From assembly GCF_018294505.1 (NCBI RefSeq), contig NC_057796.1, positions 268,596,259 through 268,660,258 of the forward strand: DNA of 64,000 nt, given 5' to 3'. Below are positions 11,801 to 22,703 of this stretch, one piece after another; the first letter of the stretch is position 1; every line of letters begins with the position of its first letter. The DNA is from Triticum aestivum. Lineage: Eukaryota > Streptophyta > Magnoliopsida > Poales > Poaceae. A model generated the notes under the pieces. The model was not told the DNA's origin and made no database searches. It saw only the letters and a list, made by a program, of their open reading frames with translations. The position numbers and the translations under genes were made by a program.

Positions 11801-12579
11801 TTTTGGCTCGTTTTCTGACTTGGTGTTTTCTCTTCTTTCTCTTTCTTTCTTGCACAGAGTATTTCCCTGGCTACTCCACCGCCGCCAACCAGATCATCGA
11901 GGCCCGCCGCCAAGCGCGAAGGCAGGCTGGCTTCGAGATTTCACCAAGCGCTGGCCGTTCGCTGGAGGAGGAGCTCTTGGCGATCCAGGCCCGCATCCAG
12001 CCGGCTCACCGACTGCTCCGCCGACTTCAGCGTGCCGGGGCGCAAGTATTGGCCGCCCTCTGGCCCGGCCAAGTGGTTCCTCGCACCCCCAGTCGGACCA
12101 CCGACTGGCTGGAGGTGGCAGTCGGCTGCTTCGAAGCCTGGAAGGCCTCGGCGGCTCGGTCCGGCGCCAGGCGGGCGCTGGAGTTCGTCAAGGCCTGGTA
12201 TCCCGGCCTGAGCCTGGATCAGCTGGCTACCTGGCGGCAGCAAGCCGACAAGGAGCTGGAGCCGGCGCAGCCGGCTATCATCCGGCGGGCTTCGGCGATC
12301 GCCGACTACACCGACACCAGCGTCTTCGCCCCTGAGGTAGATGACAACGGTGTCGCCCAGTCGGAGGAGTGGTTCGGGCTGAACCCGGCAGACGGTGAAG
12401 ACTCGGCGGAGGAGATCGACTCCAGCGACGAGGGCGAAGAGGAGGAGGAGGAGGAAGGTGAAGACGCCGAGCCGGCTGGTGGAGCAGCCGACCAGCCTCA
12501 GCCTGACCGTGCCTCCAGCACCACGTCACGCGCGAGTGCGTCGCCTGCCACTGGTGGTGACCAAGCCGAGACCCGCTAG
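8816..12579 (+). pseudogene. six-exon gene opposite to gag-pol, Transposase_28-like ('putative gypsy type transposon')
   Basis: By-eye exons: 8816-9717, 9806-10230, 10315-11077, 11257-11341, 11493-11759 and 11858-12579, each intron GT...AG with pyrimidine-rich acceptors. Exon 1 (RKTRRLPSADKVEVR ... RSHLLRGFGLPAS ... SWLEFYQLQPHHLTPN) resembles the plant domain Transposase_28 (PF04195) found in gypsy-type elements. Function is unknown. Exon 2 ends in a basic patch (KRRAAQG, SKKPRGG). Exons 3-5 are Ala/Glu/Arg-rich and probably coiled coil. The last exon ends in an acidic run (EEEEEEGED). Lesions: a one-base loss near 9480, and TAG at 10415 and 10991. It converges with pol (800 bp between the two 3' ends). 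A related gene in gypsy 2 has the same plan. I infer a nuclear DNA- or chromatin-binding role only weakly. Confidence 0.8.
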
Positions 12580-13377
12580 GCGGCCACTCCTTCAGCCGGC
12601 GAGGCCGTCTCCACCGACCAGCTGGGCTCCCGCACCGCTCCCTAGTCTAGTCTGCCATCTTTTGTTTTCCTGTTTTGTCACTTTTGGAACAATGTTCTGT
12701 TAAGTCTGCACAATTCCACCCACTGGGGGTGTATACGAACTATGTTGATTGCCAGCCTGTTGGGTGCTTTAAATGTATATATAACTTATGCATGCGCTTG
12801 GCTTTTCCTTGTTCTTTGCTTTTCATCCTTCTGTTGTTTCCTTTGCTGCCCTCCCTTGGTTGCCGCTTCCCCAGTCAGACAGTTGCTCTGCAATCTGTGC
12901 CTGGAAGAGTGCTTGGCCGATTGGGAGGGCAAGTACTCTAGCTTTGCTGGACTTAGAGCTAAGTGTTTAGGAAGCCGGCCAGCCGGCTGTTCTGACAGCC
13001 GGCAAGCGTGGTTGGAGGCCGTCTTTTTGCTATATAAGTTCGTTGGTCCTTAGCCGTTTTTCATGTGGGCATCCTTTCTGCCTTGCCTCTTGCTAGTCGG
13101 ACAGTCGGTTCTTCGAGCTGCGACTTTCAACAAGAGGGGACTCGGGAGCCGGCACACTACTTGTCTGACTTCAGGTAGAACTTTTAATATAGCTCAAGGC
13201 GGCCAGTCCCCGGGCCGACTAGTCGAACCCGGTGCCAGACAAGAAATCAAATGTAATAATACATTCATGGATATGACACTAGTCATTCGCAGATAAATAA
13301 AGGCAGTCCCCGGGTGCTCCTCGGGGGGCCTGATGGTTCATACTTAATACAAAAGGGTAGCATGATACATACTGCTT
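12580..13377. other. non-coding stretch between two convergent genes of gypsy 1
   Basis: It lies between the stop of the + strand gene and the stop of pol. It would hold both 3' untranslated ends. It contains GTCCCCGGGCC-type words (13205, 13307) that also occur in the pol linker at about 14750-14850. No convincing ORF. Confidence 0.6.
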
Positions 13378-14640
13378 TCAACTGTAAAATCTTCTCAGGA
13401 GATTCGCGTTCCATGGTCGCTCCGACTCCTTGCCGGAGTTGTCTCTCTTGCATGCTCTTGGTTTTTGCGCGTCGATCAGGTAGTAGGAGTCGTTGCCTAG
13501 TGCCTTGCTAATGACGAAGGGGCCTTCCCAAGGGGCCGAGAGCTTGTGTTGGCCGGCTGTTCGTTGGATCAGCCGAAGCACAAGGTCGCCCTCTTGGAAT
13601 GATCTTGGCTTGACCTTGCGGTTGTGGTAGCGGCGCAACCCTTGCTGGTAGATGGCAGACCGACTGAGTGCCAACAGACGGCCTTCTTCCAGTAGGTCGA
13701 CGCCGTCTTCTCTTGCTTCCTTGGCCTCCGCCTCCGTGTACATGGTGACTCGAGGCGAGTCGAACTCGATGTCGGTTGGGATGACGGCCTCGGCGCCATA
13801 TACAAGGAAGAACGGAGTGAAGCCGGTTGACTTGTTGGGGGTAGTGCGCAGACTCCAGAGGACAGCCGGCAGCTCATCAAGCCAGCAGCCGGCCGATCGC
13901 TCCAGTGGCACGACTAGTCGGGGCTTGATGCCGGAGAGGATGAGTCCATTTGCTCGCTCGACCTGGCCGTTTGACTGCGGGTGGGCAACGTACGCTAAGT
14001 CTAGTCGGATGCCCTGTGTCGCGTAGAAACGTGCCAGTGCGCCTTTGGCAAAGTTTGTGCCATTGTCGGTGATGATGCTGTGCGGCACGCCGTACCGAGT
14101 AGTGATGTCGGTGATGAATGTTACAGCAGTCGACCCGTTCAGCTTCTTGATCGGCTTTGCTTCGATCCACTTTGTGAACTTGTCCACAGCGACAAGTAGA
14201 TGCGTCAAGCCGCCGCGGGCTGTCTTGAAAGGGCCCACCATGTCCAGTCCCCAGACGGCAAAAGGCCAGGTGAGGGGAATGGTCTTGAGTGCAGAAGCCG
14301 GCAGGTGTTGCTTGGAACTGAAAACTTGGCATCCTCTGCAGCTCTTGACTATCTCTTTGGCATCTTCCAAAGCAGTCGGCCAAAAAAAACCGTGGCGGAA
14401 AGCCTTGGCCACAAGTGATCTTGAGGCTGCGTGGTGGCCGCATTCGCCTTGGTGGATATCCTTGAGGATTGCCACTCCTTTTTCTGGCTCAACACAGCGC
14501 TGGAAGACTCCAGTGACGCTGCGCTTAACAAGCTCTCTATTGATTATTGCATATGCTCCGGCTCGTCGTTGCACTAGTCTTGCTGAGATCTCATCAGCCG
14601 GCAGCTCTCTGCTGACTAGGAACTTGAGGATGGGCTGGGC
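13378..14640 (-). pseudogene. gypsy 1 pol, integrase segment
   Basis: Minus-strand frame downstream of a TGA near 14641. It shows the zinc-binding HHCC (HQGECGHHAASR ... CRGCQVF), then the catalytic core with GLDMVGPF, ITDNGTNF and a glutamate in SNGQVERANG (D, D, E triad). A long C-terminal region ends WNANLLRRFYS, the typical pol end of this plant gypsy group. It would insert the cDNA into the genome. The domains appear uninterrupted here, but the in-frame TGA separates them from RNase H. The stop at 13378 is about 160 bp before the next repeated GTCCCCGGG word. Confidence 0.92.
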
Positions 14641-15989
14641 TCATGATGGAGCAGTGACTTCTTCTTCTGTTAGTGTAGCCACCATGACTCGGGTGGGTGG
14701 GTTGGGTGGTGTGGAGTTGGAGTCGGCCGCCGCTTCTTGCGTCGTTGCAGTCCCCGGGCCGACTGCTGCAGTCCTCGAGCCGGGTTCTGAAGTCCCCGGG
14801 CCGGGTACGACTACAACAGTCCCCGGGCCAGTTGTCGAAGTCCCCGTGCCGCCTACGGGGTTCCTCCAGTCGGATCCGGCTGCATCCGGCGCAGGCGGTA
14901 CGAAGATAGAGTCCGACTCTGGAGACGGCTTGATGGACGGCTTGAGGAGGCGCTGGAGGGAGACGCCAGTCGGTATGGCTTGTCGGGTGGAGCCGATCCG
15001 TGCTAGGGCATCTGCTTGGTCGTTGTCGGCCTTTGGCACGTGGAGGAACTCGCACCCTTCGAAGTACCCGCTGATCTGCTGGACGAGAAATCGATAGCTC
15101 GCCATGTTCGCGTCCTTGGCGTCCCAGTCGCCAGACAACTGCTGGACCACTAAGTCTGAGTCGCCGTAACACAGGATCCGGCGTATGCCGAGCTCTTTGG
15201 CTAGCCGGAGCCCATGTACGAGCGCCTCGTACTCGGCCACATTGTTGGAGGCGGCGAAGTGGATCTGCAGCGTGTACTTGAGCTTGTCGCCTTTGGGAGA
15301 GGTGAAGACGATGCCGGCTCCCAAGCCGGTGCACATCTTGGACCCGTCGAAGTGCATCCGGCAATGGGTAGAGTTGGGAGCCGGCGGTAGGTACTGGGTC
15401 TCGGCCCAGTCGACGAGGAAGTCGGCCAATGCTTGGGACTTGATGGCGGTGCGGGGTTGGCAGAAGATCACGTATGGCGCCAGTGCAATGGCCCACTTAG
15501 CCACCCGGCCGGATGCATCCCGGCTGCCTATGATCTCGGCGAGCGGGGCGGTGCACACGACCGTGATGGGATGCTCTTGGAAGTAGGGCTTCAGCTTCTT
15601 GGCGGCGAAGTACACCCCATAGCACATCTTCTGGTAGTGCGGGTAATTCTGCTTTGAGCTGGAAAGCACTTCGCTCAGATAGTACACCGGCCTTTGGAGT
15701 AGCTGGGCTCGGCCTTCTTCCGGGCGCTGGACCACGACAACAGTGCTGACTACTCGGCTGGTCGCGGCAATGTAGTGGAGCATGGGCTCCTTCTCAGTCG
15801 GCGCTGCCAGGACAGGCGGAGTAGTCAGCATTTTCTTCAGCTCATGGAAGGCTTGGTCGGCTTGGTCATTCCACTCGAAGTGAGTGGACTTCTTCATGAG
15901 TCGGTACAGGGGGAGAGCCTTCTCTCCTAGTCGGCTGATAAAACAATTCAGGGAGGCCAAGCAGCCGGTGAATTTCTGCACATCTCACA
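14641..15989 (-). pseudogene. gypsy 1 pol, RNase H segment with Pro-Gly-rich linker
   Basis: This segment continues reverse transcriptase after a one-base frameshift near 15985. First comes the chain linker (QKFTGCLASLNCFISRLGEKA) and RT-type RNase H (QRPVYYLSEVL). A second RNase H-like domain follows (MHFDGSKMCTGLGAGIV ... NNVAEYEALVHGLRLA ... DSDLVVQQLSG ... HVPKADNDQADALAR), the dual RNase H layout of many plant gypsy elements. A linker of about 90 residues rich in PGPGT words precedes the integrase. A TGA near 14641 ends the frame, probably a decayed Trp codon. Confidence 0.9.
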
Positions 15990-16796
15990 GTTTGGTGGGA
16001 TCTCCATCCTCTCGATGGCCTTGATCTTGACGGGGTTGCACTCGATGCCGCGTTCGGAGACCAGGAAGCCTAGCAGCTGGCCGGCTGGTACTCCGAACAC
16101 GCACTTCTCGGGGTTGAGCTTGATTTGAAATCGGCGCAAGTTGGTGAATGTTTCTTTCAGGTCTTCGAGTAAGGTGTCGCGCTTCTCTGTCTTCACCACA
16201 ATGTCGTCTACATAGACGTGGGCATTTCTGCCGAGTTGTTTCAAGAGGCATTTCTGCATGCAACGCTGAAAAGTGGCGCCGGCGTTCCTCAAGCCGAACG
16301 TCATAGTCAGGTAGCAGAAAGCTCCAAATGGTGTGATGAAGGCAGTCTTCAGGCGGTCTGCTGGGTCCAACTTGATCTGATGGTACCCTGAATAGGCGTC
16401 CAAAAAACTCAACAGCTCGCATCTGGCTGTGGAGTCTATCACTTGGTCAATCCGTGGCAGAGCAAACGGATCCTTTGGGCAGGACTTGTTCAGGCTGGTG
16501 TAGTCTATACACATACGCCACATGTTATTCTTCTTCAAAACCAAGACTGGGTTGGTTAGCCACTCGGGAAAGAACACTTCCATAATAAAGCCGGCTGCAA
16601 GGAGCCGGGCAATCTCTTCTCCTACGATTCTTCGCTTCTCTTCTGACAGTCGGCGGAGGGGCTGCTTGACCGGCTTCGCGTTAGCTCGGACATGTAACTT
16701 GTGCTCGGCGAAATCCTTCGGGACACCCGGCATGTCCTTTGGGGACCATGCGAAGATGTCTCGATTCTCATGGAGGAAGTCGACGAGCTTGCCTTC
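15990..16796 (-). pseudogene. gypsy 1 pol, reverse transcriptase segment
   Basis: Reverse transcriptase motifs in order: FPEWLTNPVLVLKKNN, RMCIDYTSLNKSCPKDPFALPRID, LSFLDAYSGYHQI, FGLRNAGATFQRCM, the catalytic YVDDIVVK and LGFLVSERGIE. It would copy the element RNA into DNA. It follows gag-protease in the same frame after one TAG (16797-16799, consistent with a decayed Gln codon) and runs into a one-base frameshift near 15985. Confidence 0.93.
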
Positions 16797-19700
16797 CTAT
16801 TTACTGTCCAAGTTTGCCCCAATGACGGCAAACCTCTCCGGGTTCTCCGAGTCCAGAGGTATCTTCTTCGTCTCTTTGGCAGGCTGGAAGGAGCCCTGCG
16901 CATCACAATCTTTGGGGTTGGGGGACAGGGCCGGCTGCTTGCCGGCCATGGCCACAACCCGCTCCAGCATCTTCTTCTCTTCCACCACCACGAGGGACTC
17001 GGGCAGCCGGTTGCTGGCCATGGCACACTCGATGGACTTCTTGTAGTTGCCGGCTACCGTGATGATCCCCTTTGAGCTCGGCATCTTCATCTTCAGGTAG
17101 GCGTAGTGGGGTACAGCCATGAACTTGGCCAGAGCAGGTCGGCCAAGCAGAGCATGATAGGGGCTCTCCAAATCCACTACCTCAAACCAGATTGCTTCTC
17201 GGCGGAAATGATCTTTGTCTCCGAAGAGAACATCCATTTTAATCTTGCCGATTGGGGAGCAAGACAAGCCGGGGACGATACCATGGAAGACGGTGCGGCT
17301 CGGCATAAGCTGCTTCGCCTTGATGCTCAGCTTCTCCATGGTATCGCGGTACAGTATATTGATACTGCTTCCGCCATCTATCAGGACGCGGGAGAATCGG
17401 GCAGCTCGCCTCTCCGTCGCGAGAGTGACATCCAAGACCAGTGCATAGGAGCCGGGGGATGGCATCACCTCTGGGTGGTCGGCCTGGCTCCAGCTGATTG
17501 GCTTCTCTGACCAGTGCATGAACTCGGTGGTGCTAGAGGCGACAGCGTTGACCTCTTGATGCTGACGGCGCCGACTACGCTTGTCATCGGTTTGGCTGGT
17601 GAAGACGACGTAGGCGGCGTGCTCTTCAGGGAACTCGTCTTGGACGGCTCCGACTGCCGGCCGAGCCGCCGGCTGCTGGGGGGCTGGAGGCGGCGGCCCG
17701 GGAGGCGGAGGCGGCAACAACCCTTCGCCCTTGGTGATTCGCGTGAGCCAGTGGCATTTTCGGGGTGTGTGGCTGGACGGCTTCGCGCCGCTGTGGAACT
17801 TGCAGGGGGCGTCGAGAGCCTGTTCGTAGGAGAAGGCCGGCTGCCAAGCCGGCCTGCCACCCTTCTTCTTGGGAGCAGGCCGCTCTTCGGGCTGCTCATC
17901 CTCAACTGTGGCCACCTGCCGACTGGTGGAAGTCGGCATGGGGGCCTTGCGCTTGTGATCGTTTTGGTAGGGGCGCCGATTGGAATCGCCAGCCGGCGTC
18001 CTTGGAGCCGGAGCGAGCACCTTCCCAGAGGCGTCCACTCGGAGCTCGGTCTTCATCGAGGAGTCGGCCGTGGCGTACTTGTCCGTGATGACCAGCAGTT
18101 CGTCGAGGGTAGCCGGCTCGTCGCAGAGGAGTCGGTGCTTGAGGAGGGTGCCCTCTCGGCACCCGGCGGTGAAGTACTCGATGGCCTGGACCTCGTGCAC
18201 CCCCTCGCAGGAGTTGCGGAGCTCGGCCCACCGCGTGACGTAGTCACGGGTCGACTCGTCGGGCCCTTGGACGCATAGGGAGAGCTGGCGAGGCTTGGGA
18301 GGCTGCTTGTACGTGCTGGTGAAGTTGCGGACGAAGACTTCCGTGAAGTCCAGCCAGCTGTTGATGCTGTAGGGCTTGAGGCTGTTGAGCCATGTGCGTG
18401 TCGTGCCTTGCAGCATGAGGGGAACGTATTTCACAGCTACGCGCTGATTGCCGTTGGCTATGCTGATAGCAGTGGAGTAGTCGATGAGCCAATCTTCCGG
18501 CTTCACCAAGCCGTTGTACTTGGGCGTGTCTCTGGGGAGCGAGAACCCTTTGGGGAAGGGCTCGTCGCGGATGCGGGGGCCAAAGCATGGTGGGCCGACA
18601 TCGTCTTCCTCTTCTAACGGCAAGGATCGAGCAAGGCGGTCGATCCGGTGGCGGGCGTCGTTCTCGCCGACTCCTTCTCGGCGGCCGAGTCGGTCGCCGA
18701 GAGTCGGGTGCGTGATAGGCGGCGGGGTGAGACGTCTTTCTCTTCGAGGCGGGGGAGGAGGCAGATTTCCTTGGTGCCCCACCGCTCGTGGGCGGCCTTC
18801 CGCGTCGCGCTCGATGGTGATGCGAGTCCGGCTGCGGCTAGGAGCCGGCTCCTTGTCTTTCTTCTGGCGGGCGCCGCTCGCAGTCGGCGAGCGGGACGTC
18901 GCGGCATGCTCCCGGCGCGGGGGATGGCTGTTGGCGCGGGCGCCGGCTTCGTGCCGTTCTGCAGCCGCGTCGATCAGCTGTTGGATCCGTCTCGTCATGT
19001 AGGGGAGCTCATCGGCTCCCAGCCCATTGAGCTCTTCTGCGGCCGCCTGAGCGGCTCGCAGATTCTCGAGCGGGGTGGCGTAGACGGGGCGATCTGCCCC
19101 CAGCATGCTGGCGATAGCCGCGCCGCGCTTCTGGACAAAGCCGGCTCGGCTCGGGCCGCTAGGAGGCGGCGTGCCGAAGGCGGCGCGGTCGACTTCGCGC
19201 TGGTGGGCCTCGGTGAGGCGTCTCATGGAGGCTATCTTCTGGCCCTCCGCGACGAGGGCGAGGCGACGTGCCTCCAGGGTCTCGGCGTCGGCGTCGGCCG
19301 GGATGGGGACGGAGAGGTCGTGCATCTCCGCTCGCAGGGCGTCGTGGGCGTTCTCGCCCGAGTTGGTGACGTGGCTGATGACCAGCACTTCGGTGACAGC
19401 GCTGCTGCCACTGTCAGCTCGAGGGAGAGGGTCATCGAAGACCACCACGTCGGAGGGGTAAGCGTCGAGCGATGCCGTGTCGGAGTCGACGAGCATTGGG
19501 TCGGTGGAGCCGACCGACTCCACATCTGCAGCAGGCTCGCTAGAGACATGAAGCTGGTCGAGGAGGCTGACGAGGCGGCTCTCGGGGTAGTCCGTGCCTG
19601 CGTCGGACGCAGGCTCGTCGGAGATGCGAGTCTCGCCGAGAAGATCGGCGAGGCAGCTCGCCGCGCAGGCGTCGTCGACGCCCTGCAGCGCGTCGAGGCA

Positions 19701-20057
19701 AACGCCATCGGGCGCAGCAGGCTGGCTGCGCTCGCGGGGGAGGAAGAGGGTTCCCGTCCAGAACAGGTCTCCGGACGACGGTACACCTGGCCCCACGATG
19801 GGCGCCAAATGTCGGGTGGTAGGTGCGACATATGCCAACGGATGGCTTATCATTGTGGGAGCCAATAAAACGTCGCCGGTGCCTGGAAACGGGATGAGGC
19901 GAAGACATGCACGCTGGCGAATCTTACCCAGGTTCGGGGCTCTCCGTGGAGATAAAACCCCTAGTCCTGCTCTGCGGGGTCTCCGCATGATCACTAGATC
20001 AGAAAGGGTAGCTACAAATGCTCCTAGAGCTGTGTGTTCAAGGGAGGAGAAGAGCAA
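16797..20057 (-). pseudogene. gypsy 1 gag and protease frame, open back into the LTR
   Basis: This open frame of 1086 codons starts at an ATG inside the right LTR (20057), reads through the primer site and continues through gag to TAG at 16797. From about residue 90 it is gag: acidic N-terminal part, a retrotransposon gag domain (KYVPLMLQGTTRTWLNSLKP ... FVRNFTSTYKQPP), a Cys/His patch (CKFHSGAKPSSHTPRKCHW), then aspartic protease (RVLIDGGSSINILY, active site D-G-G) and HALLGRPALAKFMAVPHYAY. Gag packages the RNA and protease cuts the polyprotein. Whether translation begins in the LTR or downstream is undecided. The lost stop-free link to reverse transcriptase makes the copy defective. Confidence 0.88.
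19796..19807 (-). other. primer binding site of gypsy 1
   Basis: Minus strand TGGCGCCCATCG lies two bases inside the LTR end (19810). It has the form of a tRNA 3'-end primer site as used by plant gypsy elements. It fixes the inner border of the right LTR. Confidence 0.75.
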
Positions 20058-20624
20058 GGCTAGCTCTTACTTCTCTCTCTCTATGGTGTGTGTGTAATGC
20101 TCAGCAGCTAACCCTTTGCATGGGTGCCCCGGGGGGTTTATATAGGCCTACCTCCCGGGGGTACAATGGTAATCCGACAGGGCGCTGGTCCCAGCCGTCA
20201 GTGTCTGCGCTTGCCGGCTTCTCCGCCGGCTGTTGGGGCCTGCCGACTGGTGGGTCCCGCCGGCTGCCGGCCTCTTGGTCGACAGGCCGGCCCCACCGCC
20301 TTGGGGTTCTGTCAGCGGCCGCTTACTGTAGCCTCGCCCTGATGACGAGGGCCTCGTCGAGGTAAGCGTGGCTATAGTGTGCCGCCTCGAGGGCTATCGC
20401 TGTAGCCTTACCTCGTCTTGTCTCCTTAATGTGGCACATGCTTCGAGAGGGGAGTAGACGGCTTCTGGGGGCCGGCTACGCCCCTGGCCAACTGGGGGAG
20501 GCCGGGCCGCCTTCGCGCCTCTCTCTGGCTGAAGGGGCCCGCCACCCGTGGACCGTACTGGCGTCGGCCGTGGGTGACATCGAGGCTAGCATGGCTAAGT
20601 GCCGAGCCGGACGGGAGATGGCCG
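19810..20624 (-). repeat. partial shared LTR of the gypsy 1 tandem
   Basis: It matches 7022-7837 with roughly 17 substitutions by eye, then jumps to sequence equal to 8476 onward. The joint carries GCCG present at both parental sites. TATA box (minus) at 20137-20145. Confidence 0.88.
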
Positions 20625-21396
20625 CAGGGCGGGGGCCCGCCACGTCCACGCCCGGGCCCAGGCGCGGATTCTCTGCAGCCCGAAACCGCCCGCGTGTCTC
20701 CTTGCGGCAGTTTCGGCACGCCTTTAGGGTGTAATAATCGCGAGGTGTGGGGGGAGTGGGTGCAGTTAATCCCACGTCTCACCCCACGTCCGGCCTCCCC
20801 GGCTTCACCTCGCAAAGCTATAAGTAGGGGAAGAGGGAGAGCGGCAGGCTCTCGCACGCTCCTCCCCCTTCCACCATCTTCTTCCTCTTGCCGTTTCTTG
20901 CAATAGTGCCTCGCCGCTGCGCTCTTCCACTACTCGTTCCTCCGCCGCCGCGCTCGTTTTCACCATGCCTCCCGCCACGGAGCAATATGGCGGGGATTGG
21001 GACGGCTCCAACGGCCACGAAGATCACATCGAATTCCTCCGCAAGACGCGGCGGCTGCCCAGCGCGGACAAGGTGGAGGTCCGTCTCGCGCCGGCGAAGG
21101 AGCTTACGCCGGAGCTGCAGGAAGGCGAGCGGGTAGTCTTCCGCTCGCATCTCTTGCGCGGCTTCGGCCTGCCAGCGAGCGCCTTCTTCCGCTCTTGGCT
21201 CGAGTTCTACCAACTCCAGCCGCACCACCTCACCCCGAACGCGGTGGTGCAGCTGTCGGCCTTCGTCACATTGTGCGAAGGCTACCTCGGCGTCCTCCCT
21301 ACCCTCGAGCTCTGGGGGGAGTTCTTCCAGTCCAAGCTGGGCACGCGCATGCAGGGCATACCGGCTCAGACGGGCGCCTTCATCGCGACGCGGAGG
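20625..21396 (+). pseudogene. second, truncated copy of the opposite-strand gene start
   Basis: This is a duplicate of 8476-9247: leader, TATA box (20819-20826) and the first 140 or so codons of the Transposase_28-like gene from the ATG at 20965. Homology stops abruptly at 21396 within exon 1, where the B3-like gene fragment begins. It shows that an additional internal region once lay to the right of the shared LTR. Confidence 0.85.
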
Positions 21397-21926
21397 CGGT
21401 AAAGGTGAAGAGACAAGTGTAAATCATTTTGACTGCTGACGGTGTTGAAGAAGCGGAATGCCCATAATGTGCCTTCCTGCATGCCATAGGCACGAACCAC
21501 TTTTGTCCAACCCCTTGTGACGATCGCCCGCCCATCCTTCACCGCCTTTAGGAAGACTTCTAGAGCATTATCATGGTAGCATGAATTATATACTTTAACC
21601 TTAGTTGCCTCCACTCCGGTCATGTAGTTTGCTAGGTAATCATCAGTAAATAGCTTCCGAAACCACTGAAAAGAGAAAAATATCAGATACTGAGGTCTAA
21701 TAGAGTAACTTGTTGTGGGCAGGGGGGAAAGGCAACACATTACTTACCATCCTAAAGTCCACTGTTGTCGTCGACAAAGTGTAAATAAAGAGCTTAATTC
21801 CGATCACCCATTTCTTTTGCCTAACAATCTTTCTTAGTTTCCTCACTTGACGCTTGTTCATGAATATCTCATTGCCCCATATGCAAAAGGGATCGAAGCG
21901 TGGATCAGTACCCCTAATATATGTAC
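21397..21926 (-). pseudogene. B3-domain-like gene, two 3' exons
   Basis: Minus-strand exons are 21748-21926 and 21397-21665, joined by a GT...AG intron. The translated pair reads GTDPRFDPFCIWG ... RKIVRQKKWVIGIKLFIYTL, then WFRKLFTDDYLANYMTG ... VKVYNSCYHDNALEVFLKA ... GWTKVVRAYGMQEG ... FRFFN ... LHLSLHLYR. The second part has the strand pattern and ending of plant B3 DNA-binding domains (GW followed by a Tyr and a short acidic/polar turn, then LHLS). B3 proteins are nuclear transcription factors. It is cut at its C-terminus by the gypsy tandem, and upstream exons are displaced by a copia insertion and a CACTA. The family call is moderate; a lineage-specific plant protein with a B3-like fold is the alternative. 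Confidence 0.55.
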
Positions 21927-22703
21927 CTACAAGCAACCAGTAAATGTTAGAAGCTAAACTGAGATTGCACAAATGATGTAAAATACAACTACCTATGTTC
22001 ATAAGTACAAGTATTTTTTTGAGATTTCAATATGAACTACATACGGATGTATATAGAATTATAGATATAGCTTAGATTAGAATCTAGATTCACTCATTTT
22101 GCTCCTTATGTAGTCTATATTGGAATCTCTAAAAATACTTATATTTAGGAATAGATGGTGTATAAGACATGGGATGCAGCTAACCTCGACGGCAAACAAC
22201 AACATCGCCCATTGTAGCCCTGTGTAAGTACATGGAAAGCCAATGTTAACTACAACAGGGTTAACATCCACCAAAAATAGCAAATGGTAATAAAACGGTA
22301 GCATGTGTAGTCATATCTTCATTTCGAAAGAGTTGCACGGTAGCAAAGGGACGGATTAAAAAATGGATACAACTATTAATTGCAACAGGCTTAACAACAT
22401 CCTAATTCATGTTTTGTAAGTTTGTAGCCATTGAAATACAACTCTTTAAAAATGGCTACAGCGGTTAATTGCAACAGGCTTAATGGCCATTGAAACCGGT
22501 ACTGATAAAAAAACAATTGGCAGAGTTAAACATCACAGGGCAGGTGCTGCCAGAGTAGATAATGGCCCAGTTGTCTATAAAAAGGTAGGGAAAGTAGCTC
22601 AAACGTGTTAGGCATGTTTACTACAACATGCTTAATACATCAAAAGTACAAAACATAGCCATTAACTGCAATTGGTAGTGGTAAGATTGAACAGGTGGGT
22701 ACA
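21927..22703 (-). other. intron of the B3-like gene, first copy
   Basis: This AT-rich intron is homologous to 31360-31945. It ends at the copia insertion with target site GTACA (22699-22703). Confidence 0.65.

Larger units (their letters stand above)
7022..21396 (-). mobile_element. Ty3/gypsy LTR retrotransposon, part of a tandem LTR-internal-LTR-internal array
   Basis: Read on the minus strand: LTR (20624-19810), primer site (19807-19796), gag-protease, reverse transcriptase/RNase H, integrase (ending 13378), a gene on the opposite strand (8816-12579), polypurine tract (8233-8220) and 3' LTR (8219-7022). Integrase after RNase H identifies Ty3/gypsy. To the right of 20624 the sequence repeats the 3' internal part (copy of 8476-9247). 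The right LTR therefore serves two internal regions, and the array is cut at 21396. A 638 bp deletion with GCCG at the joint removed the outer part of the right LTR and its polypurine tract. LTR and internal duplicates both differ by roughly 2% by eye. Confidence 0.88.

Noticed and set aside
8195..12529. Many long frames on the minus strand opposite to the six-exon gene of gypsy 1
   Set aside because: GC-rich sequence gives few stops. The translations are Arg/Pro/Ala-rich without recognisable domains, while the + strand has splice sites and a family match.
17514..19868. Long plus-strand frames (for example 18648-19868) opposite to gag of gypsy 1
   Set aside because: Shadow of the gag-protease frame in GC-rich sequence. 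Composition is biased and there is no domain.
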